Counted from the stretch's first letter, positions 1 to 9,429 are shown. The stretch: DNA of 64,000 bases from Lederbergia lenta NBRC 16444 (GCF_001591545.1 NZ_BCVC01000006.1:62001-126000); one strand, 5' to 3'. The notes: generated by a model from the letters alone, not told the origin. Numbers and translations are program-made.

Positions 1-1
1 A

Positions 2-583
2 TTCACAGATATTTCTAGTATGATGAACGTAGATTACAACACAAATATGATTTTTTATATTAATCCTGGACAAGACCCAGGAACATTAAATCTACAAGAA
101 AGTGATAAACATGTGTTAAATAGAAGTATTGATTTTGTTAATGAACATTCAGGTTGGACAGATAAATATCGATATTTTTCGCTTGGATCTTATCAACAGA
201 CAACCGTTTTTCAACTGTTTATACAAGGACGACCTGTTTTTAATGAGGATGGTATGACAGAGATTCGCCAGGTATGGGGAGCGGAGGAGATTTATAAATA
301 TAGACGGCCTTATTTCTCTTTAGACATTTCTATCCCTCTTACTGATAAGAAGTCAATAGAATTACCTTCTGGTGAAGAGGTGCTAAATTACTTAAAGGAA
401 AGCTCTGATATCCAAGAGGATATAGATCTACTTGAAGATATAATGATCGGATATAAGCTTGCCATTGATCCTGAAAATCCTAAGGTATTTGTACTCGAGC
501 CTTCTTGGTTTTACCTATATGGAGGATCTTGGCTTCGTCTCACAATAGATGATACAGGAGGGGATTTCCTTGGATTGGAGTAG
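2..583 (+). CDS. walH: WalH (YycH), C-terminal part, cut by window edge
   Basis: The reading frame is open from the first bases of the window to the stop at 583, so only the C-terminal 193 or so residues are present. The identification rests mainly on position, directly before walI, walJ, htrC and rlmH, and on the YycH-like alpha/beta extracytoplasmic character. In bacilli WalH is a single-pass membrane protein that, with WalI, modulates the sensor kinase WalK of the essential WalRK cell-wall system. Its membrane anchor would lie upstream of the window. The frame ends inside the start region of walI, as usual for this operon. An internal ATG at 20 is not a likely true start. Confidence 0.85.
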   Translation, partial: FTDISSMMNVDYNTNMIFYINPGQDPGTLNLQESDKHVLNRSIDFVNEHSGWTDKYRYFSLGSYQQTTVFQLFIQGRPVFNEDGMTEIRQVWGAEEIYKYRRPYFSLDISIPLTDKKSIELPSGEEVLNYLKESSDIQEDIDLLEDIMIGYKLAIDPENPKVFVLEPSWFYLYGGSWLRLTIDDTGGDFLGLE

Positions 584-1376
584 GATAAAAAGTATATTTA
601 TTATCGCCTTTCTGATCCTCGATCTCTTCCTATTTAGCCAGCTGTTAACAAAACATCAAACAAATCAATTAGAAGTAAAAGGCGATGTCTCACTGAAGGA
701 AAACATGAAAGACGATGGTATTGTGTATGATGACCTTCCAATGGAAATAGTTAGCGACCAGTATATGAGCGCTAATACGAAGGTTTTTTCAGAAGATGAT
801 ATAGAAGATTCGAAACATCAAGTGATTACGCTAGAAGGTAATACACTTATCCGTGCAGAGTTGAAAAAGCCAATTAAACTGACGGAAAAAGCCGATTTAT
901 CAGAGCTAAATGCATTTATTAAAGCTAATGTGTTAGAGGGAAGTCAATACGACTTCTGGAACTATGATAAAGAAGTCGGAACCATTACCTATTATCAAAC
1001 ATTCCATAATAAATTCATGTTCTTGAATCGAAGCGCGTATCTTACTTTTTATGTGAATGAATCAAATGAAGTGTATGCATATGATCAAACAATGCTAGAA
1101 ACAATTGAACCCATAAATGAACAAGAAGAAGTGCTAACGGCTTTTCGGGCTTTAGAGGCTTTATATCTAAAAGGAGCCCTAAATCCGAATAGTGAAATCA
1201 TAAGTGCGAAGCTCGGCTACTACACGCTCGTAAGTATGGAAGCGACACAGGTTCTTACACCTACATGGCATTTCGTGGTGGAGCATGAAGGTGAGCAAGA
1301 AAACATGCTTGTGAATGCATTTGATGGTCAAGTCATTCAAATGAATACAAGCCCAGATAAAAACATATTGGAGTGA
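570..1376 (+). CDS. walI: WalI (YycI), two-component system regulatory protein
   Basis: This is a 268-aa protein with one N-terminal membrane helix (about residues 5-25, rich in I/F/L) followed by an extracytoplasmic domain. It belongs to the YycI family, which associates with WalH and WalK and controls WalK activity at the membrane. I chose the TTG at 570 because AGGAGGGG sits just upstream and it gives the family-typical beginning MDWSRIK. An in-frame ATG at 549 lies before the Shine-Dalgarno site. The gene overlaps the end of walH by 14 bases, consistent with translational coupling in the wal operon. Confidence 0.9.
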   Translation: MDWSRIKSIFIIAFLILDLFLFSQLLTKHQTNQLEVKGDVSLKENMKDDGIVYDDLPMEIVSDQYMSANTKVFSEDDIEDSKHQVITLEGNTLIRAELKKPIKLTEKADLSELNAFIKANVLEGSQYDFWNYDKEVGTITYYQTFHNKFMFLNRSAYLTFYVNESNEVYAYDQTMLETIEPINEQEEVLTAFRALEALYLKGALNPNSEIISAKLGYYTLVSMEATQVLTPTWHFVVEHEGEQENMLVNAFDGQVIQMNTSPDKNILE

Positions 1377-1381
1377 AAGGA

Positions 1382-2176
1382 ATGGCAATGAAATTTAGCG
1401 TGCTTGCAAGTGGCAGCTCTGGAAATGCTATTTATGTAGAGACAGATGAGCATTCCTTTTTAGTGGATGCCGGTTTGAGTTGCAAGCAAATAGGCAATTT
1501 ATTTCAGCAAATAGGACGCGATCCTGCTAAGTTAGACGGCTTACTTGTCACACATGAACATAGCGACCATATTAAAGGAATTGGCGTAATGGCGAGAAAG
1601 TATAAGCTGCCTGTGTTTGCAAATGAACGAACATGGCAAGCGATGGATGGGCTTATCGGTGAAATTGCAACAGAACAAAAATTTGTTTTTGGCATGGAAA
1701 CAGTTCAATCATATGGCGGTTTAGATATTGAATCCTTTGGTGTTTCTCACGATGCGGCAGAGCCAATGTTTTATATATTCCGTTCTGGAGGAAAAAAGCT
1801 TGTCATCGTAACAGATACAGGTTATGTCAGTGACCGTATGAAAGGCATTATCTCTGATGCAGACATGTATGTATTTGAGAGCAATCATGATATTGATATG
1901 TTGCGGATGGGTAGATATCCGTGGAATATAAAACGCAGAATTTTAAGTGATGTTGGTCACGTCTCTAACGAAGACGCAGCACTAGCAATGAGTGAAGTAA
2001 TTGGTGACAATACGAAGCGAATTTACTTGGCCCACTTAAGCCGCGATAATAATATGAAAGATTTAGCAAGAATGAGCGTCCAACAAACACTCGAGGCACA
2101 AGGAATGGCTGTCGGATCACAGTTTGAACTGTTTGATACAGATCCTAGCATACCAACAGATTTAACTGCAGTATAA
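1382..2176 (+). CDS. walJ: WalJ (YycJ) metallo-beta-lactamase-fold hydrolase
   Basis: This is a 264-aa MBL-fold protein. The metal-binding motif THEHSDH places H58, H60, D62 and H63 in the canonical HxHxDH arrangement, and later His/Asp motifs (VTDTGY, ESNHD, YLAHLS) complete the site. The WalJ family are predicted 5'-3' exonucleases linked to cell-wall homeostasis and coordination of division with replication. Start ATG 1382 has GGAG nine to twelve bases upstream. It directly follows walI with a 5-base gap, and a hairpin terminator candidate follows at 2211-2257. Confidence 0.92.
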   Translation: MAMKFSVLASGSSGNAIYVETDEHSFLVDAGLSCKQIGNLFQQIGRDPAKLDGLLVTHEHSDHIKGIGVMARKYKLPVFANERTWQAMDGLIGEIATEQKFVFGMETVQSYGGLDIESFGVSHDAAEPMFYIFRSGGKKLVIVTDTGYVSDRMKGIISDADMYVFESNHDIDMLRMGRYPWNIKRRILSDVGHVSNEDAALAMSEVIGDNTKRIYLAHLSRDNNMKDLARMSVQQTLEAQGMAVGSQFELFDTDPSIPTDLTAV

Positions 2177-2210
2177 TCAATGTTTCATCCAAGTCCCAAT
2201 AAGGGAATAG

Positions 2211-2257
2211 AGAATGAAAACTTACGGAAAAGTTACCGTTTGTTTTCATTCTTTTTA
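2211..2257 (+). terminator. Terminator after the wal operon
   Basis: Complementary arms AGAATGAAAAC and GTTTTCATTCT flank a 20-base loop and are followed by a short T-rich stretch. It lies between walJ and htrC and would end the walHIJ transcript. Confidence 0.6.
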
Positions 2258-2441
2258 TTTTGGATTTTTGATGTTAGTGATACAGTTAATTGTCGCAATA
2301 TAGGCTATAATTTAAGTTATTACTAGTTATAAGTAAAAAACAGCTTTTTTCATGTAATACATTTTGGAAATTCATCTTTGACTATTATAATAATGGCAAG
2401 GAAAGGCAAACTAAGCATATGCAAAGAAAGGAATGGTTGAA

Positions 2442-3653
2442 GTGGGGTTTTATGATGATCACAGCCCAAACCGTTACAAAACAAGAAAAGGCGGCAAATT
2501 TGGGTTCTTTTCAGGTTTAATTGGTGGAATCATTGGTGCTTTGCTCGTTGCCATGATTTATCCAGGAATATTTGGTGGAGGTACGAATCAGACATCCATT
2601 GAAACGAATAAAGGAAGTAATAATCAAACAATCACAAAAAATCTATCACTTGATGTCACTACAGATGTTACAAAAGCAGTTGGTAAAGCAAGTAAGGGAG
2701 TTGTTGGGATTACCAATCTCCAATCAGCTAACTTCTGGTCAAATGGAAATGGCGAAACGGAAGAAGCTGGAGTTGGTTCAGGGGTTATTTATAAAAAGGC
2801 AGGAGATATTATTTATATCGTAACCAATCATCACGTTGTGGAGGGAGCAACAGAACTAGAAGTCACATTGGCAGATAGTACAAAAGTGGCTGCTAAAGTT
2901 CGAGGAAGTGATGTGTGGACAGATTTAGCAGTAGTTGAAATGAGCGCTAAAGGAATCGATGATGATTTAATTTCGGAATTTGGCGATTCCGAAGCGTTGA
3001 AAATTGGTGAACCTGTTATGGCAATTGGAAATCCGTTAGGGTTACAATTTTCTGGGTCGGTTACTCAAGGTATCGTTTCAGGTGTGAATAGAACAGTGCC
3101 AGTAGATATTAATAAGGATGGAATACCAGATTGGCATGCAGAAGTTATTCAGACAGATGCTGCAATTAATCCTGGTAACAGTGGAGGCGCTCTTATCAAT
3201 ATCGCTGGACAAGTGATTGGCATTAACTCGATGAAAATCGCTCAAAGTGCTGTAGAAGGTATTGGTTTTTCTATTCCAATTAACTATGTGATACCAATCA
3301 TTGATGATCTTGAAAAGTATGGAGAGGTAAAACGGCCAGCAATGGGAGTTTCACTTAGAAATGTGAGTGAAGTTGCCGCATACCATCAGCAGCAAACATT
3401 AAAGCTGCCAAATAATGTGTCAGAAGGTATCATGGTCGAGCAAGTTGTTCCAAATTCATCGGCAGATAAAGCAGGACTACAGGAGTTAGATGTTATTACA
3501 GAACTTGATGGAGAAAAGGTTGCGGACGTACTTGAGTTACGTAAATACTTATATAACCATAAAAAGGTTGGCGACTCAATGAAAGTGAAATATTACAGAG
3601 CTGGTAAAGTAAATGAAATAACACTTACATTAAGTGATGAAACAAGAATGTAA
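2442..3653 (+). CDS. htrC: HtrC-type trypsin-like serine protease with PDZ domain
   Basis: This is a 403-aa membrane-anchored DegP/HtrA-family protease. A short cytoplasmic N-terminus is followed by one glycine-rich membrane helix (about residues 20-42), a trypsin-like domain and a C-terminal PDZ domain (about 300-400). The catalytic triad is visible as His near 131 (TNHHVVEG), Asp161 (TDLAVVEM) and Ser247 (GNSGGAL). I prefer GTG 2442, with AAAGG nine bases upstream and beginning MGFYDDH, over the ATG at 2433 that abuts the Shine-Dalgarno site. A weak promoter (TTGGAA, 16 bp, TATAAT at 2386-2391) precedes it. It is the normal neighbour of walJ and rlmH in bacilli. Confidence 0.9.
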   Translation: MGFYDDHSPNRYKTRKGGKFGFFSGLIGGIIGALLVAMIYPGIFGGGTNQTSIETNKGSNNQTITKNLSLDVTTDVTKAVGKASKGVVGITNLQSANFWSNGNGETEEAGVGSGVIYKKAGDIIYIVTNHHVVEGATELEVTLADSTKVAAKVRGSDVWTDLAVVEMSAKGIDDDLISEFGDSEALKIGEPVMAIGNPLGLQFSGSVTQGIVSGVNRTVPVDINKDGIPDWHAEVIQTDAAINPGNSGGALINIAGQVIGINSMKIAQSAVEGIGFSIPINYVIPIIDDLEKYGEVKRPAMGVSLRNVSEVAAYHQQQTLKLPNNVSEGIMVEQVVPNSSADKAGLQELDVITELDGEKVADVLELRKYLYNHKKVGDSMKVKYYRAGKVNEITLTLSDETRM

Positions 3654-3666
3654 ATGTGGATAAATA

Positions 3667-3704
3667 AAAGCGGGGAGGCTATCAACAGCTTTCCCGCCTT
3701 TTTG
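3667..3704 (+). terminator. Terminator of htrC
   Basis: A GC-rich stem (GCGGGGAGGCT pairing imperfectly with AGCTTTCCCGC) is followed by CTTTTTG directly after htrC. Confidence 0.65.
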
Positions 3705-3848
3705 TTTAGTGTTAAAATAGGTTGTGGATAAGTGTTATGGAAAATGAGTAAAATTGCAAGGTAAAATGGCGAAATAAAAGATGGACGAATCTGAATATTG
3801 TACCAGATTCAAATACACACTAAAAACCAATAAGGAAGAGGGTTTCAG

Positions 3849-4022
3849 ATGATTTTTTGTTGTAAAGAACACGTAGAATTAGCACTTGATATTATGGTCG
3901 ACGAACATGAGTTAGCACCGATTTTAGAAGAGGTAAAAAGGGAGATCGAGTTATCCACACCCTGTGAATATTGTTCGAATCCAGCAGCTTATATTGTGGC
4001 GAACAAAAATTCGGGCACATAA
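3849..4022 (+). CDS. CxxH/CxxC small protein
   Basis: This is a 57-aa protein starting MIFCCKEH and ending with a CEYC motif near residue 43. The pairing of an N-terminal CCKEH with a C-terminal CxxC matches a small Bacillaceae family found between htrC and rlmH, and the cysteines and histidine could bind a metal. The Shine-Dalgarno site is AAGAGGG six bases before ATG. A DnaA-box-like motif lies inside its coding sequence at 3951. No function is established. Confidence 0.75.
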   Translation: MIFCCKEHVELALDIMVDEHELAPILEEVKREIELSTPCEYCSNPAAYIVANKNSGT

Positions 4023-4116
4023 TGTGGATTGATTTTGTGGATATGTGGATAACTATTGTGGATAGCTTGTTTGCAACCTGTGTGTAACATATCCGCAATG
4101 AAGGGAGAATGCAAGG

Positions 4117-4596
4117 TTGAATATTTCAATTATTTCCATTGGTAAATTAAAAGAAAAATATTTAAAACAGGGAATCGAAGAATACCTAAAGCGTCTTACA
4201 GCCTATGCCAAGGTAGATATCATAGAACTCCCCGATGAAAAAGCCCCAGAAGTATTAAGTGAAAATGAAATGGAACAAGTTAAGAAAAAAGAAGGCGAGC
4301 GCATCCTTGCTAAAATCAGCCCTGATGCCCATGTCATCGCACTCGCAATCGAAGGAAAAATGAAAACCTCCGAGCAACTAGCCGATCGAATAGATCACTT
4401 AGCTACATATGGAAAAAGTAAAATAGTCTTTGTGATCGGCGGCTCACTCGGATTGAGCTCCGACGTGATGAGTAGAGCTGATGAAAGCTTGTCTTTTTCT
4501 AAAATGACATTTCCGCATCAATTGATGAGATTGATATTGGTGGAGCAGGTGTATCGGGCGTTTAGGATTATTCGGGGGGAACCGTACCACAAATAG
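4117..4596 (+). CDS. rlmH: RlmH, 23S rRNA pseudouridine-1915 N3-methyltransferase
   Basis: This is a full-length 159-aa SPOUT-fold methyltransferase (orfX in staphylococci), which methylates pseudouridine 1915 in helix 69 of 23S rRNA using SAM. The SAM-binding knot region is visible as [11 protein letters not shown], and the C-terminus RGEPYHK is the conserved end of the family. The start is TTG 4117 with AAGGGAG nine bases upstream. Its last 18 bases form the left end of the direct repeat bounding the mobile element, so integration leaves RlmH intact. The final 153 bases are also read on the opposite strand by the element's recombinase. Confidence 0.96.
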   Translation: MNISIISIGKLKEKYLKQGIEEYLKRLTAYAKVDIIELPDEKAPEVLSENEMEQVKKKEGERILAKISPDAHVIALAIEGKMKTSEQLADRIDHLATYGKSKIVFVIGGSLGLSSDVMSRADESLSFSKMTFPHQLMRLILVEQVYRAFRIIRGEPYHK

Positions 4597-6252
4597 AGGC
4601 AAAAAAAGTTGTAGATAAGGTGGTATTTTGTTGTCGGAAGCGGGCAATGGTTGTGAAAATCCAACATCTTTATCCGTTTTACGATACAACAAATGAATTA
4701 GAGTAAAAGTCTTTGATATATTGACCTCTGAAAAATCAAAGTCAAGTTCAACCTGTTGAATGGTTCTTGAGCGATTCTCCAGTTGTCTAATTGAAATTTT
4801 ACCTATAAGTAATTGGAGTAATTGCTTTTTCCCATCTCTTGAAGAAACGTTGTAGATTTCTATGAACTTTTCTAATAGAATACGAACCAATTCATGCGGA
4901 ATGAATTTTGCATCTGATGAGCTTAGTTGTATGCTGAGTTCATTTTTCTTTTGTTCCAAGTGTGTTTTGTCCTTGTCTACTTGTTGTAATCGTTCCTGTA
5001 AGATTGTGATAGGGAAAAGGTTTTGTTCGAATGCTTCTAAATATTTCTCTTGAAGCTGTTGTATGTCTATCAGTTCCTGTTCTGTTTGCTTTAATTCTCT
5101 TTTTAGCTCAGAAATAGAGTGTAGAGATTCCTTATTTAAGTATTGTATTGTTGAGATGAATCGTTCTTTATTAGCAAGGAAGTTTTCAATTCGCTCAAGC
5201 ACTTTATTTTCTGCTTCATAAGCCTTGATCCCGTTAGATCTACATGCTGTCGATCCCTTGTTTTGAAAGTCGGAGCAAACATAATAACGATGTTTACGTT
5301 TTGTGCCGTCTTTTCTTGTGTAAGTGGTGATAGCAGGAACCATCCCTTGACCACAGACAGGGCAACGAAGAAGTGAGTTTAATAAAAATGGTTTATTAGA
5401 TTGGCGTTGTTTAAAGGATCTGCTCTTTCTTCTTGCCTGCACTAAATGCCAAATGTCATCTGAAATAATTGCCTGATGCTTTCCCTCTACAAGGATGGGA
5501 TTAGGGTTTTTACCTTTCCTTCGTTTTGTATCCCAATCCTCCACTTTAAGCCAACTTATTTTTCCATTATAGACGGGATTATCCAAAATTTGAGCTACCC
5601 CATTGATAGAAAATAAACGATTTCTTTTTGTTCGATGACCAGATTTGTTTAATAGGTTAGCAATTGCCTTTAGACCCTTTCCTGATAAATATTGTTCATA
5701 AATTAGCTGTACTACTTTAGCTTCTTGTTCATTGATTACAAGTTCTTTTTTTATCGAATCATAACCGAATACAATACCTCCGTTCCAAGAACCCTCTAAA
5801 GCCCTTTGTTTCATTCCCAATTTGACGTTTTCAGAGAGTGTGTTACGCTCCATTTCCGCAATAGATGCCATTAACTGGACAACAAGCCGACCAATTGGAC
5901 TTCCGGTATCAAAGTTCTCACTGTAGGAAATAAACTTAACGTCGTTTTCCTCAAATTTATCCAGCATGACAAGCGTATCAAGCATATTGCGTGATAATCG
6001 GGAAATTTTCCATACAATTACGGCATCAAATTTATTCAATTCTACATCCGCCATTAATCGTTGCATTGCAGGACGACCTTTAATATTTTTCCCGCTTATC
6101 CCTTCGTCAACATATTCATTTGATACTTGCCAATTGTAGAGGTTTGCATAGTTACGTATGGTTTGTAATTGAGCTTGAATACTATATCCTTCGCTCGCTT
6201 GTTCTTCGGTACTCACCCTACAATAGATTGCAACCTTTCTAATTTTATCCAT
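4444..6252 (-). CDS. Large serine recombinase 1, reading across the left att site
   Basis: This is a 602-aa large serine recombinase. It has a resolvase-type catalytic domain (nucleophile Ser14 in [14 protein letters not shown] further on), a recombinase domain, a zinc ribbon (CPVCGQGM paired with CSDF..ACRSN, about residues 300-345) and a coiled coil (about 360-415). Start ATG 6252 is set by GAAAGGAGAAG upstream; an upstream in-frame ATG at 6288 lacks one. The frame continues through the left repeat and uses antisense rlmH for its last 50 or so residues. If the element excised, the stop would instead come from the right end of the element and give about 562 aa ending FTVVI. It probably drives integration and excision with recombinase 2. 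Confidence 0.9.
   Translation of the reverse strand: MDKIRKVAIYCRVSTEEQASEGYSIQAQLQTIRNYANLYNWQVSNEYVDEGISGKNIKGRPAMQRLMADVELNKFDAVIVWKISRLSRNMLDTLVMLDKFEENDVKFISYSENFDTGSPIGRLVVQLMASIAEMERNTLSENVKLGMKQRALEGSWNGGIVFGYDSIKKELVINEQEAKVVQLIYEQYLSGKGLKAIANLLNKSGHRTKRNRLFSINGVAQILDNPVYNGKISWLKVEDWDTKRRKGKNPNPILVEGKHQAIISDDIWHLVQARRKSRSFKQRQSNKPFLLNSLLRCPVCGQGMVPAITTYTRKDGTKRKHRYYVCSDFQNKGSTACRSNGIKAYEAENKVLERIENFLANKERFISTIQYLNKESLHSISELKRELKQTEQELIDIQQLQEKYLEAFEQNLFPITILQERLQQVDKDKTHLEQKKNELSIQLSSSDAKFIPHELVRILLEKFIEIYNVSSRDGKKQLLQLLIGKISIRQLENRSRTIQQVELDFDFSEVNISKTFTLIHLLYRKTDKDVGFSQPLPASDNKIPPYLQLFLPLFVVRFPPNNPKRPIHLLHQYQSHQLMRKCHFRKRQAFISSTHHVGAQSE
4579..4665. repeat. attL-side direct repeat of the integrated element
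   Basis: This 87-bp segment recurs at 26403-26489 with about five substitutions (positions 4587, 4590, 4600, 4645 and 4661). It starts with the last 18 bases of rlmH, GAACCGTACCACAAATAG, and extends 69 bases past the rlmH stop. This is the position of the staphylococcal SCC insertion site. Together the two copies define an element of about 21.8 kb. Confidence 0.9.
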
Positions 6253-6318
6253 AGTATCTTCTCCTTTCAAATTAATATTAGGCTGCAAATAGAAAAAAGG
6301 AAAGGATGTTCCCTTTCC

Positions 6319-7803
6319 CTATGATGCAGACTGATACAATTGTGAAATATGTCTTAAATCAAACTTGAATTTAATTTCCTTTATGGTTCTTTCCTTTGTT
6401 GAATTCCCCGGATTTACATTGATACTATCAATAAAGGAATGTAGAATTTTTTTCTTATCTTCATCCGCCATAATTGCAAAGAAAGATTCTATCTCATTGA
6501 CTGCCATTGCAATATTTTCACATAAATTTGGCTTTTTTCGTTGTTTTAGCTGAGCCTCCAGTACATCAAGAAATTGTGTTTGCTCACTTTCCTCCTGTTG
6601 AATGATTTTCATTTCTTGTCTGAAAGTTTCTTCATCGAGAGTACCTTCGCTTGTCCATGAGATAATCTTGCTTTTTTTCCTTGATAGATGCTGAAGGTTT
6701 TTTTTCATCATTATAATTTTATCTTCAATGGGTTCTACTTCGCTTGAAATAGTAGAAACTGTGGAGTTTATAATGGGGGAGGTGAGGTTTAAAGTTTTTA
6801 ATGTATTGAAAAAGTGATTGAATACGTATTGTTCAGCGTATTCCTTGGCGACAAGGTTAGAATGGCAGGCACTCCTACCACTGCTTTTATTTCTGTTGCA
6901 TTGATAGTACTTATATTTCTTGCCACTGTTTCCTTGAACCATTGGGGAATCGCATTCTGGACACTTGATAAGGCCGGATAATGGATATGTACCAGGATGG
7001 AGCTTTCGGGGTAAATAACTTTTTATTTGAAGCATTTTTTGGGTTTTGTTCCAAAGTATATCGTCAATAATTCTTATGTGCTTTCCTTTTCGATAGTTAC
7101 CCCTCCATTTAACTTCGCCAATATAAATCCTATTATTTAAAATTGTTCTTACGGCAGTAATTGACCAAAATTTTCCTAATCTTGTCCTAAATCCTTGTTC
7201 ATTAAGATTCGCAGCGATTTTTCGGTATCCCCATTGATCAATGGCATATTTCTTGAAGATATACTTCACCACTTTTGCCTCATTGGCATCCATTTTTAGT
7301 TCTTTATTCTCAGTATAGTAGCCGTATACTCTTCCGCCGTTGAAATTACCCTTTTCATAGTTTTTTTCCATTCCAGTTGAGGTTCGGAATTTAATTGTAT
7401 CCCTTTCAAGCTCTGCAACTAAGGACATGAATTGATATAGCAGCTTTGCATTTCTGTCTCTAGTATCAATGTTATCTGCTATACAAATAAGGTGTTTGTT
7501 TGCCTCTGTCAATCGTTTGTAAATGTACAAAGCATCGAGATTATCTCTTGAAATACGATCAGACTTAAATGCTACTACATAATCAATATTTTCCTCCTTA
7601 TCAAAAGCATGATTATACATCTGCTTAAACTGTTTTCTATCCCTGATGTTTTCTGCGGAATAAGCTCCCTCATCATAAATATGAACGAGAGTAATTTGGT
7701 TGTTTTTACAGTACTTTTCTATTTCCTCCTTTTGTTTCTCAATGGATGTGTTATCTAATTGTTTGTCTGTGCTTACACGTACATACCCGATCGCTCTTGC
7801 CAT
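6319..7803 (-). CDS. Large serine recombinase 2 (Ccr-like partner)
   Basis: This is a 494-aa large serine recombinase with Ser11 in the YVRVSTDKQ motif. It has a catalytic domain (about 1-145), a recombinase domain, a zinc ribbon (CPECDSPM and CNRNKSSGRSAC, about 305-345) and a C-terminal coiled coil. TAAGGAG precedes the ATG. It is cotranscribed with recombinase 1 (66-base gap), recalling paired ccrA/ccrB of SCC elements. The two proteins are clearly different in sequence and not a recent duplication. They are expected to act at the att repeats. Their assignment to Ccr subgroups cannot be decided without a tree. Confidence 0.9.
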   Translation of the reverse strand: MARAIGYVRVSTDKQLDNTSIEKQKEEIEKYCKNNQITLVHIYDEGAYSAENIRDRKQFKQMYNHAFDKEENIDYVVAFKSDRISRDNLDALYIYKRLTEANKHLICIADNIDTRDRNAKLLYQFMSLVAELERDTIKFRTSTGMEKNYEKGNFNGGRVYGYYTENKELKMDANEAKVVKYIFKKYAIDQWGYRKIAANLNEQGFRTRLGKFWSITAVRTILNNRIYIGEVKWRGNYRKGKHIRIIDDILWNKTQKMLQIKSYLPRKLHPGTYPLSGLIKCPECDSPMVQGNSGKKYKYYQCNRNKSSGRSACHSNLVAKEYAEQYVFNHFFNTLKTLNLTSPIINSTVSTISSEVEPIEDKIIMMKKNLQHLSRKKSKIISWTSEGTLDEETFRQEMKIIQQEESEQTQFLDVLEAQLKQRKKPNLCENIAMAVNEIESFFAIMADEDKKKILHSFIDSINVNPGNSTKERTIKEIKFKFDLRHISQLYQSAS

Positions 7804-7817
7804 GGATAGTTCACTCC

Positions 7818-7979
7818 TTAGTTAGAAATTATAGTATTTTCAATCTCAGTTTCATATTTAATGAACATTTCTGACATGAGGTTGATAAACGATTTTGCTT
7901 TAACCTTATCAAATTCCTCTTCCGTCAATAATTGTTGTTCAAATTCTTCATTGTAATCAAATGTTGGGGGTGTCTTCAT
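7818..7979 (-). CDS. Small acidic protein at head of the recombinase operon
   Basis: This 53-aa ORF starts MKTPPTFDYNEEF and has an AAGGAAG Shine-Dalgarno site. It ends 14 bases before recombinase 2, whose Shine-Dalgarno site overlaps its stop codon. It is acidic and predicted helical, and I do not recognise it. Its position as first gene of the recombinase operon makes a role in recombination directionality or control possible, but this is only inferred from context. Confidence 0.6.
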   Translation of the reverse strand: MKTPPTFDYNEEFEQQLLTEEEFDKVKAKSFINLMSEMFIKYETEIENTIISN

Positions 7980-8360
7980 AAGTAATGCTTCCTTTCGTAG
8001 TGAGGTTTTATTCGTGGGATGTTCATTTGGATAATGTGGGAAAGGGTTTGATTGTTACCCTATGTATATTACCTTACAAGACTATCAAAATGATGTCCAA
8101 AAAATTCAGTTCTACCAAGCATAATATTTGCTCTACCTTTTTGAAACACTCATTCACCTATAAAAAAGCTAGAACTGTTTGCAATAGAATAATTCATATC
8201 CTCCTGCATGGCATGCCACTGTAAATCCACACTATAAAAGTCATTATATTAGCTAGCCCTTTGATACCGCTCGATAGTACATGCTCGAACAGGCATAAAA
8301 TTATATTATGTGATTCATTTTTATAGGATAACTATGAAAAATATCCAAGGAGTGATGCAA
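7980..8360. other. Non-coding divergent region left of the cargo
   Basis: This stretch separates the minus-strand recombinase operon from the plus-strand cargo genes. I see no convincing gene, terminator or known RNA in it. It must contain the recombinase promoter, but no clear -35/-10 pair with good spacing was found. Confidence 0.5.
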
Positions 8361-9128
8361 TTGACAGCAAAATATTTAACTTTGCAAAACGTTGAAAAAC
8401 TACGAGCACTACAATTATCTATCGAATTGTTGAAGGAAATTGGTATGATTGTTGAGGTACTACCGTTTGAGGAATCTCAAATGAAAGATCAGCTACAGAG
8501 ATCTGCAACAAGCATTGTTCAGAACATTGCTAAAGGTGAACAGCTTTACCTGAGACAAAAGTTTAATCTTTATTCAGACGCTATAGGAAGTGCACAGGAG
8601 ACGAAGTCTTGGCTAATGACTTGTAATGGTAAAGGACTGATTTCGGAAGGAGAATTTCTGACATTAGATAGCATGATTGATAGTATTATCAAAATGCTGA
8701 ACAGAATCCTTGAAAATTTAAAAATAAACAACAGCAGTGTGAGTTTACCAATTCCAGTTGTTCAGAATGTAAGAACACTGCCTTGCGTTCAAACTGCACA
8801 AAGATTGGTAAAAGAACTGTATGAGTTGCAATGTATTAGCCACGGTGAGTGGTATAGTTACATTCTAAAACAAATGGTCACTTCTGCTAGTAATATTGCT
8901 TCCCATGCTTCGGAATCAGAGCAATTATATCCTAAAAAGAAACTAGCGTTTTTGAACTTGGCTATCCAGGAAAGTAACGTAGTTAAAGCATACCTTAATT
9001 TAATGATGTCAAAAGGTATTTATGATAGGGAAAAGTACGAGGAGATAAAGGAAATGATCGAAGAGATTCAGTACTTATTGATTCAAGGAATGAAACAAAT
9101 CGACACAGAAATTAAGGTGTTAATGTAG
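8361..9128 (+). CDS. Tandem four-helix-bundle protein (IVP/bAvd-like)
   Basis: This 255-aa protein is made of two consecutive four-helix-bundle domains (about 1-120 and 135-255), each with the pattern of the 23S rRNA intervening-sequence protein / bacterial Avd-like family. The first repeat has a QLQRSATSIVQNIAKGE segment, like the family's QlrRaa.SI..NIaEG motif, followed by a SAQE helix. The second has QMVTSASNIASHASE. Start TTG 8361 is favoured by AAGGAG eight bases upstream. Members usually have one domain, form pentamers and bind nucleic acid. No reverse transcriptase lies nearby, so this is not a diversity-generating retroelement. Its function is unknown. Confidence 0.7.
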   Translation: MTAKYLTLQNVEKLRALQLSIELLKEIGMIVEVLPFEESQMKDQLQRSATSIVQNIAKGEQLYLRQKFNLYSDAIGSAQETKSWLMTCNGKGLISEGEFLTLDSMIDSIIKMLNRILENLKINNSSVSLPIPVVQNVRTLPCVQTAQRLVKELYELQCISHGEWYSYILKQMVTSASNIASHASESEQLYPKKKLAFLNLAIQESNVVKAYLNLMMSKGIYDREKYEEIKEMIEEIQYLLIQGMKQIDTEIKVLM

Positions 9129-9151
9129 GAATGATATGTTAATCCCTGCTA

Positions 9152-9190
9152 GTTGGAACCCAATCAATCACGGTTAGGTTCCTTTTTTAA
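9152..9190 (+). terminator. Terminator after the four-helix-bundle gene
   Basis: GGAACC and GGTTCC arms are followed by TTTTTT, just downstream of the stop at 9128. Confidence 0.6.
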
Positions 9191-9345
9191 CGCCATGTCT
9201 CCCATCCCACAGTTCAGACTAAGGGAATATTCGGTAATTACTTGATTACTGCATTACAGTCAACTATAATTGGGTCAACATAATACTTTGATAAAGTGGG
9301 AATTAAAATGATCTGGGTAAATAAAACTCAAAACATATCAATAGA

Positions 9346-9392
9346 TAAAAAAAGCTCGCATTCTGATTAAGAGGAATGCGGGCTTTTTTATT
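9346..9392 (+). terminator. Rho-independent terminator
   Basis: AAAAAAAGCTCGCATTC and GAATGCGGGCTTTTTT form an A/T-flanked stem, probably usable in both directions. It insulates the following RNase H-like gene. Confidence 0.7.
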
Positions 9393-9429
9393 TTGACTAT
9401 AGTCAATGGAAGAAGGAGGAGAGGAACAC

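Larger units (their letters stand above)
3655..4065. promoter_or_regulatory. Cluster of DnaA-box-like nonamers
   Basis: Exact TGTGGATAA copies occur at 3655-3663, 3723-3731 and 4044-4052, with the inverse TTATCCACA at 3951-3959. One-to-two-mismatch copies lie at 4023-4031, 4036-4044 and 4057-4065. The consensus DnaA box is TTATNCACA. Several lie in or after the 57-aa gene and just upstream of rlmH. The region is normally close to oriC, so a DnaA-titration role is possible, but this is inference from motif density. Confidence 0.55.

Noticed and set aside
8361-9128. Diversity-generating retroelement accessory protein
   Set aside because: The Avd-like fold is present but there is no reverse transcriptase, template repeat or variable repeat in the window.
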